Of a stretch of 59,984 nucleotides of DNA, positions 17,670 to 27,134 are shown piece by piece (position 1 is the first letter of the stretch; each line of letters starts with the position of its first letter). The notes under the pieces are model-generated. The model saw nothing but the letters and a program-made list of their open reading frames with translations, made no database searches and had not been told where the DNA came from. Origin of the DNA: Gammaproteobacteria bacterium HGW-Gammaproteobacteria-3 (GTDB taxonomy: Bacteria > Pseudomonadota > Gammaproteobacteria > Methylococcales > Methylomonadaceae); the NCBI GenBank assembly GCA_002843155.1, contig PGZD01000007.1, positions 1 through 59,984 of the forward strand, read 5' to 3'. The translations under genes and the position numbers were made by a program.

Positions 17670-19130
17670 TTAAAACAACGAGTCCCATATTTTATCGACC
17701 TGTTGTATGATTTCTTTGGACATTACAATCGGTCTGCCCCATTCTCTGTTGGTTTCACCCGGCCATTTGTTGGTGGCGTCGAAGCCGACTTTTGAACCCA
17801 GACCCGATACCGGTGAGGCGAAATCCAGATAATCAATGGGCGTGTTGTCCAGCAGGGTGAGGTCACGGCTTGGATCCATCCGCGTGGTCATGGCCCAGAT
17901 GACATCCTGCCAGTCGCGCGGGTTGATGTCATCGTCAACGACAATGACGAATTTGGTGTACATAAACTGACGTAGATACGACCAGGTACCCAGCATGACG
18001 CGTTTGGCGTGCCCGGCATATTGTTTTTTCATGCTGATGACCGCCATGCGGTACGAGCAACCTTCCGGCGGCAGATAAAAATCGACGATTTCCGGGAACT
18101 GTTTTTGCAGAATCGGCACGAACACTTCATTCAATGCAAGACCCAGAATGGCCGGTTCATCGGGTGGACGGCCGGTATAGGTGCTGTGATAAATCGGCTG
18201 GTAGCGCTGGGTGATTTTCTCGATGGTAAACACCGGAAAACTATCCACTTCGTTGTAATAGCCGGTGTGGTCACCGAAAGGGCCTTCCGGTGCCGTTTCA
18301 TCCGGATAAATAAAACCTTCCAGAACGATTTCGGCGCTGGCAGGCACTTGCAGTTTATTGCTCAGGCACTCGGTCACTTCGGTTTTGCTGCCGCGCAATA
18401 GACCCGCGAATGCGTATTCCGACAGGGCATCGGGTACCGGTGTTACCGCGCCCAGAATGGTGGCCGGGTCGGCGCCCAAAGCCACAGCAACCGGGAACGG
18501 CTGACCGGGATAAGCTGCGCACCATTCTTTAAAATCCAGCGCCCCGCCCCGATGCGCCAGCCAGCGCATGATGGTTTTATTTCTGCCGATAACCTGCTGC
18601 CGGTAAATACCGAGGTTTTGCCGGTCTTTATACGGGCCTTTAGTAATGACCAGCGCCCAGGTGATCAAAGGCCCTGCATCTTCGGGCCAGCAGGTCTGGA
18701 TAGGGTAGCGGCTCAGATCGATGTCATCACCTTCCAGCACTACTTCCTGGCAATGCGGTGATTTGACCAGTTTGGGGGCCATGTTCAAAACCTGTTTGAA
18801 GACCGGAAATTTTTCCATGGCGTCTTTCATGCCTTTGGGTGGTTCCGGCTCTTTCAAATAGGCGAGCAATTCGCCGATGCCTCTCAAGGCGCTGACCGAT
18901 TCGGCACCCATGCCCATGGCTACCCGGTGCGCCGTGCCGAACAGGTTGCCGAGCAAAGGCATAGCGTAGCCTTTGGGTTGTTCGAACAGCAGCGCGGGGC
19001 CTTGCTGCTTCAGAGTCCGGTCGCAGATTTCGGTGATTTCAAGATAAGGATCGGCTGGATACCGGATACGCTTGAGTTCGCCCTGTTTTTCCAGTTGCTT
19101 GATGAAATCGCGAAGATCCCGGTATTTCAT
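17670..19130 (-). CDS. ubiD: UbiD: 3-octaprenyl-4-hydroxybenzoate decarboxylase
   Basis: The 486-residue length and sequence ([43 protein letters not shown], the conserved C-terminal region [17 protein letters not shown]) are typical of UbiD. This decarboxylase uses prenylated FMN made by UbiX to decarboxylate the ubiquinone precursor. It is coupled to the upstream oligopeptidase gene by an ATGA overlap. The UbiX partner is not in the window. Confidence 0.96.
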   Translation of the reverse strand: MKYRDLRDFIKQLEKQGELKRIRYPADPYLEITEICDRTLKQQGPALLFEQPKGYAMPLLGNLFGTAHRVAMGMGAESVSALRGIGELLAYLKEPEPPKGMKDAMEKFPVFKQVLNMAPKLVKSPHCQEVVLEGDDIDLSRYPIQTCWPEDAGPLITWALVITKGPYKDRQNLGIYRQQVIGRNKTIMRWLAHRGGALDFKEWCAAYPGQPFPVAVALGADPATILGAVTPVPDALSEYAFAGLLRGSKTEVTECLSNKLQVPASAEIVLEGFIYPDETAPEGPFGDHTGYYNEVDSFPVFTIEKITQRYQPIYHSTYTGRPPDEPAILGLALNEVFVPILQKQFPEIVDFYLPPEGCSYRMAVISMKKQYAGHAKRVMLGTWSYLRQFMYTKFVIVVDDDINPRDWQDVIWAMTTRMDPSRDLTLLDNTPIDYLDFASPVSGLGSKVGFDATNKWPGETNREWGRPIVMSKEIIQQVDKIWDSLF

Positions 19131-21166
19131 GCGGCAATACCGTTGTGTCTGAGCAAGGCGTCGATGGCAGGTTCCCGGCCACGGAATTTGATAAACAAGG
19201 ACATGGCGTCTTCGCTGCCGCCTTGCTCCAGAATATTCGTTAAAAACGCACGACCGGTGTCGGCGTCAAAAATGCCGCGTTCCTCAAATAACGAAAAGGC
19301 ATCGCTGGACAGCACTTCGGCCCATTTGTAGCTGTAATAACCGGCGCCGTAACCGCCTGCGAAAATATGCGAAAAACTGTGGGCGAAGCGGTTAAAATCC
19401 GGCGTTTCGATGACAGCGACCTGGCTTTTAACCTGATTCAGGATTTCATAGATACGACCGCCTTTTTGAGGGTTGTATTCGCGGTGAATCCTGAAGTCGA
19501 ACAGGCTGAATTCAAGTTGTCTGACCATTTGCATCCCGGCCTGAAAATTGCGGGCGGCCAGCATTTTGTTGAATAAGGTTTCGGGAAGTTTTTCGCCGCT
19601 TTGGTAATGGCCTGAAATCATCGCCAAAGCTTCTTGTTCCCAGCACCAGTTTTCCATGAACTGGCTGGGCAATTCGACGGCATCCCATTCGACGCCATTG
19701 ATGCCGGAAACACCGAGATGATCGACCTGGGTCAGCATGTGGTGCAGGCCGTGGCCGAATTCGTGAAAAAGCGTTGTGACTTCGTCATGCGTCAGCAAGG
19801 CCGGATCGTTGCCGGAAGGCGGGGTGAAATTACAGGTCAGATAGGCAACCGGCGTTTGTATCATGCCGCCGGTTTTTTTGCGGGTGGTGCAAACATCCAT
19901 CCAGGCGCCGCCGCGTTTTTTCGGACGGGCATACAAGTCGGTATAAAACTGGCCGCGCAGTTGCCGGTTTTGGTCGAGGATTTGATAAAGACGCACATCC
20001 GGGTGCCAGGTGTCGAAATCTTCGATAGGCGTTATGTGCAGGCCATACAGTTTTTCGACAATGGCGAACAGGCCGGGCAGTACCGTGGTTACGGGAAAAT
20101 AGGCTTTGACCGCTTCCTGGGACAATTGGTAGGAATGCTGACGCATTTTTTCCGAATAATAAGCGATATCCCAGGCTTTGAGGTCTTTCAGGCCCTGTTC
20201 TTTACGGGCGAATTCGCGTAATTCGGCCAGATCCTTGCGGGCCTGACGCCAGGACCTAGCGGCGAGATCTTCCAGAAAATTGATCACTTGCTCCGTGCTT
20301 TCGGCCATTTTGGTCGCCAGCGACAGTTCGGCATAATTGTCATAGCCTAAAAGCCTCGCCTTTTCGTGGCGCAGCGCCAGAATTTCTTCCATGATGAGAC
20401 CATTATCCCATTGCCCGGCGTGAGGCCCCAGGTCGGAGGCGCGGGTGACGAAGGCGTGGTAGAGTTCTTCGCGTAATTGGCGGTTATCGGCATAAGTCAT
20501 TACGGCCAGATACGAGGGGAATTGCAAGGTGATCAGCCAGCCTTCGCGTTGTTCGCTTTCGGCGGCGGCCAGCGCCTGGATCAGGGCCGATTCAGGCAAG
20601 CCGGCAAGGTCATTGACATCGGTAATAAGCTTGTTCCATGCGTGAGTGGCATCCATCAGATTTTCTTCGAACCGGCTGGTCAATCGGGACAATGCCTGAC
20701 TGATTTCCTTGTAACGTTGCTGTTTTTTTTCATCCAGATCTATGCCCGATAACTTGAAGTCTCTCAAGGCATTGACGATGATTTTTTGCTGCGCTTTATC
20801 GAGTTCGGCAAAGCTATCGTTTGCGGCGATGATCTGATAAGCCCGATACAGCGCTTTATTCTGGCCCATTTCCGTCGAGTAGGCGCTCAATTTGGGCAGG
20901 CAGGCATTGTACGCAGCCCGCCACGCATCGTTGTTCATGACTGAATTTAGATGACTGACCGGCGACCAGGCTTTGTTGAGTTTGTCCTCGCTGTTTTCAA
21001 TCGGCTCGATCAGATTGGACCAGCTATAATCCGAAGTTGCCTGCAAATGCTCGGCGACAACCGCGCGGGCTTCGTTCAGCAGCGCGTCGATGGCCGGTTC
21101 GATGTGCTCGGCCCTGATTTCGGAAAAATGGGGCAAAGGACTGTTTGCGAGTAAAGGATTGTTCAT
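19127..21166 (-). CDS. prlC: Oligopeptidase A (M3 metallopeptidase)
   Basis: This M3-family zinc peptidase has the HEFGH motif near residue 465, within [14 protein letters not shown], and the downstream Glu region [18 protein letters not shown]. It is a cytoplasmic oligopeptidase that degrades short peptides and cleaved signal peptides. I prefer the ATG at 21166 ([17 protein letters not shown]), which matches the family N-terminus, over an upstream non-ATG start at 21205. That gives 679 residues, close to the usual 680. The stop overlaps the ubiD start. Confidence 0.95.
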   Translation of the reverse strand: MNNPLLANSPLPHFSEIRAEHIEPAIDALLNEARAVVAEHLQATSDYSWSNLIEPIENSEDKLNKAWSPVSHLNSVMNNDAWRAAYNACLPKLSAYSTEMGQNKALYRAYQIIAANDSFAELDKAQQKIIVNALRDFKLSGIDLDEKKQQRYKEISQALSRLTSRFEENLMDATHAWNKLITDVNDLAGLPESALIQALAAAESEQREGWLITLQFPSYLAVMTYADNRQLREELYHAFVTRASDLGPHAGQWDNGLIMEEILALRHEKARLLGYDNYAELSLATKMAESTEQVINFLEDLAARSWRQARKDLAELREFARKEQGLKDLKAWDIAYYSEKMRQHSYQLSQEAVKAYFPVTTVLPGLFAIVEKLYGLHITPIEDFDTWHPDVRLYQILDQNRQLRGQFYTDLYARPKKRGGAWMDVCTTRKKTGGMIQTPVAYLTCNFTPPSGNDPALLTHDEVTTLFHEFGHGLHHMLTQVDHLGVSGINGVEWDAVELPSQFMENWCWEQEALAMISGHYQSGEKLPETLFNKMLAARNFQAGMQMVRQLEFSLFDFRIHREYNPQKGGRIYEILNQVKSQVAVIETPDFNRFAHSFSHIFAGGYGAGYYSYKWAEVLSSDAFSLFEERGIFDADTGRAFLTNILEQGGSEDAMSLFIKFRGREPAIDALLRHNGIAA

Positions 21167-21277
21167 AAAATAATGTCCAGGGGAAAATGCCGGTTCAACT
21201 GACAAACATCGGGTAGGTTACAAAAAGCGCGCAACCCGACACAGGCTTATAGAGATTTCGGCGCTTCCGTGCGCCGT

Positions 21278-21442
21278 TATACTTCGCGAGGTCATGTTTA
21301 CGGCTTTTATAACATAAGCTATTTTGTTCGAGAGCAAGGCACGAAAACTTAACGATAGCCAGGCTATGTAACTGTTTTCGCAACGCCGCTATCGGACAAA
21401 ATAGCACGTTAGAAAAACGAAAATGTGACCGCGCGAAGTATA
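21278..21442. repeat. Palindromic element, family 2 (165 bp)
   Basis: The element is bounded by TATACTTCGCGAGG on the left and CCGCGCGAAGTATA on the right. An inner pair, GCTATTTTGT and ACAAAATAGC, encloses a core containing TGTAACTGTTTTCGCAACGC. The same core and ends, inverted, make up 25817-25967. It lies between the oppositely ending oligopeptidase upstream region and the aspartate aminotransferase 3' end. Confidence 0.75.
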
Positions 21443-21446
21443 TGTA

Positions 21447-22628
21447 TCAGATGGCGTTGCCGATGCGCGTCAGTGCGCTTTCCAGATTTTTCATGCTGGT
21501 GGCGATGGAAATCCTGATGTGGCCTGGGCAACCGAAAGCCGAGCCGGGTACCAGCGCGACACCGGCTTTTTCGATCAGATATTCGGCAAAATCGAGATCA
21601 TCGTTGATGCCATCGAGTTTGGCTATCAGTTTGTCCACGTTGGGAAACACATAAAAAGTACCGTCGGTCGGCAGACAGTCGATGCCGTCGATGTCATTGA
21701 GTGCGGCGACGACATAGTCGTGGCGCTTTTTAAATTCGGCCAGCATGGTGTCTATGCAGCTTTGATCGCCGTTGAGGGCGGCTTCTGCGGCATATTGCGA
21801 AATCGAGGCCGGGTTGGATGTGCTTTGCGACTGTATCGTGCACATGGCTTCAATCAGGTTTTCAGGGCCTGCGGCGTAACCGATGCGCCAGCCGGTCATC
21901 GAATACGCCTTGGATACGCCATTCATGACGACGGTGCGTCCGTAAAGATCGGGATGGGCATTTAAAATATTAACGAAACTGCCTTGCTGCCACAGGATAT
22001 GTTCGTACATATCGTCGGTGGCGATGATGATATTGGGAAATTCTTTCAATACCTCGCCCAATGCGCTCAGTTCATCCAAAGAATACGCCACGCCGGTGGG
22101 GTTGGAAGGGCTGTTGATGAAGAGCAGGCGGGTTTTGGGTGTAATCGCCGCGCGCAGTTGTTGCGGCGTTATTTTAAAGTGCTGCGCCTGTGTCGTTTCG
22201 ATAATGACCGGTGTGCCGCCGGCCAGCAGCACCATATCCGGGTAGGAAACCCAGTAGGGCGCGGGAATAATGACCTCATCGCCCGCGTTCAGCAAAGCCT
22301 GGGTCAGGTTGAACGAGCTTTGTTTGCCGCCGCAGGAAACCAGAATCTGTTTAAGCGTGTAGTCAAGCCGGTTATCCTTTTTAAATTTTTCAATAATCGC
22401 TTTTTTAAGGCTCGCGGTGCCATCGACTGCGGTGTATTTGGTATAGCCGTTTTCCATGGCTTTAATCGCCGCGTCTTTGATATGATCCGGCGTGTCAAAA
22501 TCCGGCTCACCGGCGCCGAGTCCGATAATGTCCTTGCCTTCGGCGCGCATGGCGGCGGCTCGGGCCGTAATGGCCAGAGTGGGTGAAGGTTTGACTGCTT
22601 TGACTCTATCGGAAAGTTTGATATTCAT
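21447..22628 (-). CDS. aspC: Aspartate aminotransferase (class I, PLP-dependent)
   Basis: This 393-residue fold-type I aminotransferase carries the PLP lysine Lys240 in SKAYSMTGWR, the NSPSNPTG substrate loop and the C-terminal Arg region PGHIRIS. The sequence matches the AatA-like subgroup (MNIKLSDRVKAVKPSPTLA), which makes aspartate from oxaloacetate and glutamate; some members also accept prephenate. It is divergent from uvrB, with a family-1 palindrome between them, and a family-2 palindrome lies at its 3' end. Confidence 0.93.
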   Translation of the reverse strand: MNIKLSDRVKAVKPSPTLAITARAAAMRAEGKDIIGLGAGEPDFDTPDHIKDAAIKAMENGYTKYTAVDGTASLKKAIIEKFKKDNRLDYTLKQILVSCGGKQSSFNLTQALLNAGDEVIIPAPYWVSYPDMVLLAGGTPVIIETTQAQHFKITPQQLRAAITPKTRLLFINSPSNPTGVAYSLDELSALGEVLKEFPNIIIATDDMYEHILWQQGSFVNILNAHPDLYGRTVVMNGVSKAYSMTGWRIGYAAGPENLIEAMCTIQSQSTSNPASISQYAAEAALNGDQSCIDTMLAEFKKRHDYVVAALNDIDGIDCLPTDGTFYVFPNVDKLIAKLDGINDDLDFAEYLIEKAGVALVPGSAFGCPGHIRISIATSMKNLESALTRIGNAI

Positions 22629-22689
22629 TGATTACCCGTAAGCTTTAAGTTCAAAATACGGCCATTATACTCCATGTACAATGGCTTGC

Positions 22690-22767
22690 TATACTCATCG
22701 CAGATCAAATTTCGGCCCCTCACCTAGCGTTAGGTGAGGGGCCGAAATTTGAAATGCAAAAGGTATA
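22690..22767. repeat. Palindromic element, family 1 (78 bp, copy A)
   Basis: A perfect 21-bp stem (arms 22706-22726 and 22731-22751) with a GCGT loop is framed by TATACTCATCGCAGAT on the left and AATGCAAAAGGTATA on the right. The same arms, in reverse orientation, occur at 25720-25796. It lies between the divergent aspC and uvrB genes. Confidence 0.85.
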
Positions 22768-22801
22768 ACATCCGCAGTTAAAAATTGACAGAGACTTATC
22801 C

Positions 22802-24811
22802 GTGAAAAAAGCATTCACCATTCACCGGCGTTTTCAACCGGCGGGCGATCAGCCGACCGCCATCAAGCGTCTGGTCGAAGGTCTGAGCGATGGCGAAGTA
22901 CATCAAACGCTGTTGGGAGTGACCGGTTCCGGCAAAACTTACACGATAGCCAATGTCATCAACCAGATACAGCGCCCGGCCATGATCATGGCACCCAATA
23001 AAACCCTGGCGGCGCAATTATATGGTGAAATGAAAGAGTTTTTTCCGGAAAACAGTGTCGAATATTTTGTCTCGTATTATGACTATTATCAGCCGGAAGC
23101 GTATGTTCCGGCATCGGATACTTTTATCGATAAGGACGCCGCGCTCAATGAGCATATCGAGCAAATGCGCTTGTCCGCCACCAAAGCGTTGATCGAGCGC
23201 GAGGACACCATTGTCGTGGCGACGGTTTCGGCCATTTACGGTTTGGGTGAACCGGAGTCGTATTTCAAAATGGTGCTGCATCTGGTGCGCGGCGACCTGA
23301 TCGATCAACGCAGCATTCTCCGGCGGCTGACGGAAATGCAATACACCCGCAACGACACCGAACTGCGGCGGGCGACTTACCGGGTACGCGGTGAAGTGAT
23401 CGATGTTTATCCGGCCGAGTCCGAGGAAGAAGCACTCAGAATCGAGCTGTTCGATGATGAAGTCGAACGTTTATCATTGTTCGATCCTTTGACCGGCGAG
23501 GTGCGGCATCGGGTGGAACGTTATACCGTGTATCCGAAAAATCATTATGTGACGCCGCGCGAGCAATTGCTCAGTGCGGTCGATGCGATCAAAATTGAAC
23601 TGAAGCAGCGTTTGCAGCATTTATACGAGCTCAATAAACTGGTGGAAGCACAGCGCCTGGAGCAGCGCACCTTGTTCGATATTGAAATGATCCTGGAAGT
23701 CGGCTACTGCTCCGGTATCGAAAACTACTCGCGTTATTTGTCGGGGCGCGGCGATGGCGAGCCGCCGCCGACCATGTTCGACTATCTGCCCGCCAACGCC
23801 ATTGTGGTGATCGATGAAAGTCATGTCACCGTGCCGCAAATCGGCGCCATGTACAAAGGTGACCGTTCGCGCAAGGAAACCCTGGTCGAATACGGCTTCA
23901 GGCTGCCTTCGGCACTGGATAACAGACCGCTGACTTTTGCTGAATTCGAAGCCAAAACACCGCAGAGAATTTATGTGTCGGCAACGCCCGGCCCTTACGA
24001 AAAAGAACATTCCGGTGTTTTTGTCGAGCAGGTGGTCAGGCCGACCGGGTTGCTGGACCCTGAAGTGGAAGTGCGCCCTGCGACTACACAGGTCGATGAT
24101 TTACTGTCGGAAATCAACCTGCGTGTCAAAGTCAAGGAACGGGTGCTGGTGACGACGCTGACCAAGCGCATGGCCGAGGATTTGACCGAATATCTGATGG
24201 AGCACGGCGTGCGTGTGCGTTATCTGCATTCGGATGTCGATACCGTCGAGCGCGTCGAAATCATCCGCGATTTGAGGCTGGGGCATTTTGATGTGCTGGT
24301 CGGCATCAACCTGTTGCGGGAAGGACTGGATATTCCCGAAGTCTCCCTGGTGGCCATTCTGGATGCGGATAAAGAAGGTTTTTTGCGTTCCGTGGTGTCT
24401 CTGGTGCAGACCATAGGCCGCGCGGCGCGCAATGTGCGCGGCAAAGCCATTTTATACGGCGATAAAATCACCCGTTCGATGCAGCAAGCCATCGAAGAAA
24501 CCGAGAGACGCCGGGAAAAACAGTATCAATTCAATCAACGCCACAATATTCAGCCGCAGACCATTTTAAAGTCGGTGGGTGATATTCTTGGCGTTGCCAT
24601 TCCAGGTTCCGGCGGCGCCATGGCCCAGCGGGTAAAGGCCGCAAAAATCGCCGAAGTCGATGCCGGATACAAAGCTTTGACGCCCAAGCAAAAAGGCAGG
24701 CAATTAAAGCGTCTGGAAGATCAAATGTATCAACACGCGCGCAATCTCGAATTTGAAGAGGCCGCCAGAATCCGGGATGAAATCAGATTGTTGCAGGAAG
24801 AGCTGGTTTAA
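22802..24811 (+). CDS. uvrB: Excinuclease ABC subunit B
   Basis: The 669-residue protein has the Walker A motif [10 protein letters not shown] (39-48) and the damage-probing beta-hairpin region [12 protein letters not shown]. Helicase motifs follow, including DESHVT and the C-terminal [13 protein letters not shown] motif ends the protein ([23 protein letters not shown]). UvrB verifies DNA lesions delivered by UvrA and positions UvrC in nucleotide excision repair. The start is a GTG at 22802. Confidence 0.98.
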   Translation: MKKAFTIHRRFQPAGDQPTAIKRLVEGLSDGEVHQTLLGVTGSGKTYTIANVINQIQRPAMIMAPNKTLAAQLYGEMKEFFPENSVEYFVSYYDYYQPEAYVPASDTFIDKDAALNEHIEQMRLSATKALIEREDTIVVATVSAIYGLGEPESYFKMVLHLVRGDLIDQRSILRRLTEMQYTRNDTELRRATYRVRGEVIDVYPAESEEEALRIELFDDEVERLSLFDPLTGEVRHRVERYTVYPKNHYVTPREQLLSAVDAIKIELKQRLQHLYELNKLVEAQRLEQRTLFDIEMILEVGYCSGIENYSRYLSGRGDGEPPPTMFDYLPANAIVVIDESHVTVPQIGAMYKGDRSRKETLVEYGFRLPSALDNRPLTFAEFEAKTPQRIYVSATPGPYEKEHSGVFVEQVVRPTGLLDPEVEVRPATTQVDDLLSEINLRVKVKERVLVTTLTKRMAEDLTEYLMEHGVRVRYLHSDVDTVERVEIIRDLRLGHFDVLVGINLLREGLDIPEVSLVAILDADKEGFLRSVVSLVQTIGRAARNVRGKAILYGDKITRSMQQAIEETERRREKQYQFNQRHNIQPQTILKSVGDILGVAIPGSGGAMAQRVKAAKIAEVDAGYKALTPKQKGRQLKRLEDQMYQHARNLEFEEAARIRDEIRLLQEELV

Positions 24812-25028
24812 AGGGCCGGTAGCTCGGGCTGTGCCAAGCAGCGTGATGGAAGTCCGTTTTCAGTGTGACCTGTATCGCATTGTTTAAAAGAGACTCGATA
24901 AAATTAAGTCGTGATTAAGACAGGCGTGTTACATTTCATCCTGAGTCTTGTCGGTAGAGTGTTGTTTTGGTATTCAAAAAACTCGAAAACAAGAACCGCT
25001 TTCAATAACACAAAAAGAGGGAAAACTT

Positions 25029-25685
25029 ATGAATAAATTTATTAAAGGTCTATCGCTTTTAAGCTTATGCGTCAGCTGTAGTATGGTATGGGCCGATAAA
25101 ATCGGCGGTGGGCCGCGCGCTGATTTTCGTGACGATACCTTGACTATTCCGTGCGTAAAAGTGCAAAACTCCCCTGAAGCTTTTAATGAGCAGTTTTTTG
25201 ATATTGTTCTTGAGAGAAGGGGGAAATCTTTTAATTATGAATTGACACAAGCCGTTTCGGAGGATCAGGAGCTTTGCCAGAGCATTGCTGATTTTGCCGC
25301 TTTTAAAGATGACGATTTTGACGGCGACGATAATGATAATGGCAACGATGACGATGATTCCGATGACGGCAGCAGCACGCCGAGAGTTCGTTTGAGCTGC
25401 GAATCGCGCACAAATCGTTCGAAAATATCTGTCGAAGCTAAAAACCTCGATGCGGACGGCTCTTATTCAGCGATTGTTACATCCGGTGATAACACGGTAG
25501 AAAGCCAGCCTCAGACAAGCGATGATGATGAAGTTGAATTCGATTTTGACAGCAACACCAATGATGAGGGCGCTACTCTCATCAGCGCTGATTTCATTCA
25601 GGATAACACTGTGACAGCGCAAATTAAAGATACTGCTACCGGCACTGTCGTTCTGGAAGCTGACGCGACGTGCACCACGCGATAG
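25029..25685 (+). CDS. Exported Asp-rich protein of unknown function
   Basis: This 218-residue protein has a signal peptide (MNKFIKGLSLLSLCVSCSMVWA). A conserved-looking N-terminal domain follows, then a low-complexity Asp/Asn/Gly linker (about residues 94-120) and a beta-rich C-terminal domain that is also acidic. Cysteines occur in both halves. The linker recalls calcium-binding or flexible repeats of secreted proteins. I chose the ATG at 25029, preceded by AGAGGGAAAA, over a longer frame from 24948. No family is recognised. It is followed within about 35 bases by palindromic repeats. Confidence 0.7.
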   Translation: MNKFIKGLSLLSLCVSCSMVWADKIGGGPRADFRDDTLTIPCVKVQNSPEAFNEQFFDIVLERRGKSFNYELTQAVSEDQELCQSIADFAAFKDDDFDGDDNDNGNDDDDSDDGSSTPRVRLSCESRTNRSKISVEAKNLDADGSYSAIVTSGDNTVESQPQTSDDDEVEFDFDSNTNDEGATLISADFIQDNTVTAQIKDTATGTVVLEADATCTTR

Positions 25686-25719
25686 ATCAGATATAAGATA
25701 CCGTATTTTCAGTCTTGGT

Positions 25720-25796
25720 TATACTTTTCGCACTTCAAATTTCGGCCCTCACCTAGCGTTAGGTGAGGGGCCGAATTCTGATCTACGCTGAGTATA
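25720..25796. repeat. Palindromic element, family 1 (77 bp, copy B, inverted)
   Basis: It has the same CTCACCTAGCGTTAGGTGAG core as copy A, with TATACTTTTCGCACTTC on the left and GATCTACGCTGAGTATA on the right. The ends are the reverse complement of copy A's, so the element is inserted in the opposite orientation. Confidence 0.8.
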
Positions 25797-25816
25797 TTTG
25801 TCCGCCAATATATACA

Positions 25817-25967
25817 TATACTTCGCGCGGTTACATTTGCGGTTTTCTAACGTGCTATTTTGTCCGCTAGCGGCGTTGCGAAAACAGTTACATAGTCTGC
25901 TACGCGCCTTGCTATCGGACAAAATAGCATTGCCATAAAAGCCGCAAATGTAACCGCGCGAAGTATA
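25817..25967. repeat. Palindromic element, family 2 (151 bp)
   Basis: Perfect 26-bp terminal inverted repeats (25817-25842 and 25942-25967) begin TATACTTCGCGCGG and end CCGCGCGAAGTATA. A second inner pair is GCTATTTTGTCCG and CGGACAAAATAGC. The non-palindromic core, GCGTTGCGAAAACAGTTACA, is the inverse of that in the 21278-21442 copy. With family-1 copy B it fills the 25686-25996 interval. Confidence 0.85.
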
Positions 25968-25996
25968 ACACTGGTGCTGTACCGGAGGTGAAGCTG

Positions 25997-27082
25997 ATGT
26001 ATATAGCCACTAACCGCAAACTGAACGAAGCTGCCCAGGGGCTCGATATTTTTGGCGACACGCCCAGCGGGCAAGGGCCGAACGAGTTGAGGCTGGTTAA
26101 AACGACACTGTCAGGGAAAGAGTATCACACCGAAATACTGGACGACCGCCTGACTGAGCAGCAGGTCATCGATCTAAAGCAACAGTACCGCCTTGATATA
26201 GACACCGCCGCGCCTTGGTATGTCAGTCTGAAAGTGGCTTGTGAAATAATGGCCAAAGCCCGGGCGCAGAAAAAGCATGTATTGTTTTATGTGCATGGCT
26301 ATAACAACGATATGCACGATATTGTCAAAACGGCCTTAGGCTTGGAAGCCTTGTATAACGTCTTGGTCGTGCCTTTTACCTGGCCGGCCAACGGCGGCGG
26401 CCTGGCCGGCACGGCGTCTTATTTGGGTGATAAGCAGGACGCCCGCGCTTCCGCCGATGCCTTGAACCGGTTCATCGAGAAAATACGCGTTTATCACGGT
26501 CTGTTGACACAAAACCGCAGCGCCAAGCTGATGGACAAGGCGCATAAAAAATTTCCGGACAATGCCGAAGACTGCCGCCAATATTATGTAAGCAGCCAGA
26601 ATCGCGACTGCAAAGTCAGCCTCAATCTGATGTGCCACAGCATGGGCAATTATGTGCTCAAATATGCCTTGATGCCGAACGACAGTCCCGCCGCGAGGCT
26701 GGTGTTCGACAATGTCTCGCTGCTGGCGGCCGATACCAATAACGCAAGGCATGAGCAATGGGTGCAGCGCATACAGGTTCGCCATCGCGTGTACATCGTC
26801 ATCAACGAAAACGATTTCGCCCTGAAATGGTCGCGGCGCAAGCCCGGCGAAGAACAATTGGCGCGCTTGGGCCATTATCTGAAAAATCTTGTCGCGGATA
26901 ACGCCCATTATCTGGATGTAACCGACGCCGATAACGTGAAAAACGAACACAGTTATTTTCAGGGCAGCCCGGTACTGAAAAATCCCTCGCTCAAAAAACT
27001 GTTTCATACGCTTTTTGAAGGCGGCACGGCTGAATCCGGATTGGATTACCGGGCCGACATCAATGCTTATATTTTGAAATAA
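25997..27082 (+). CDS. Alpha/beta hydrolase, DUF900-like
   Basis: This 361-residue cytoplasmic protein has the alpha/beta hydrolase signature HVLFYVHGYNNDMHD (oxyanion region) and the nucleophile elbow LMCHSMGNYVL with Ser as G-x-S-x-G-like C-H-S-M-G. This is typical of DUF900 hydrolases, whose substrates are generally unknown. A strong GGAGGTG at 25984-25990 selects the ATG at 25997, not an in-frame GTG at 25988. It appears monocistronic. Confidence 0.8.
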   Translation: MYIATNRKLNEAAQGLDIFGDTPSGQGPNELRLVKTTLSGKEYHTEILDDRLTEQQVIDLKQQYRLDIDTAAPWYVSLKVACEIMAKARAQKKHVLFYVHGYNNDMHDIVKTALGLEALYNVLVVPFTWPANGGGLAGTASYLGDKQDARASADALNRFIEKIRVYHGLLTQNRSAKLMDKAHKKFPDNAEDCRQYYVSSQNRDCKVSLNLMCHSMGNYVLKYALMPNDSPAARLVFDNVSLLAADTNNARHEQWVQRIQVRHRVYIVINENDFALKWSRRKPGEEQLARLGHYLKNLVADNAHYLDVTDADNVKNEHSYFQGSPVLKNPSLKKLFHTLFEGGTAESGLDYRADINAYILK

Positions 27083-27134
27083 TCCGGCGTTTTCGCAGCA
27101 AAGGGCGCAATCCCCTCGGTGCTGCAAGCTGTCT

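Noticed and set aside
24812-25028. Possible structured RNA between uvrB and the exported protein gene
   Set aside because: No tRNA, 6S or other recognisable RNA fold or terminator was found by eye in this 217-base gap.
21278-25967. Palindromic repeats as a CRISPR array
   Set aside because: The copies are few, widely spaced, in both orientations, longer than CRISPR repeats and without regular spacers.
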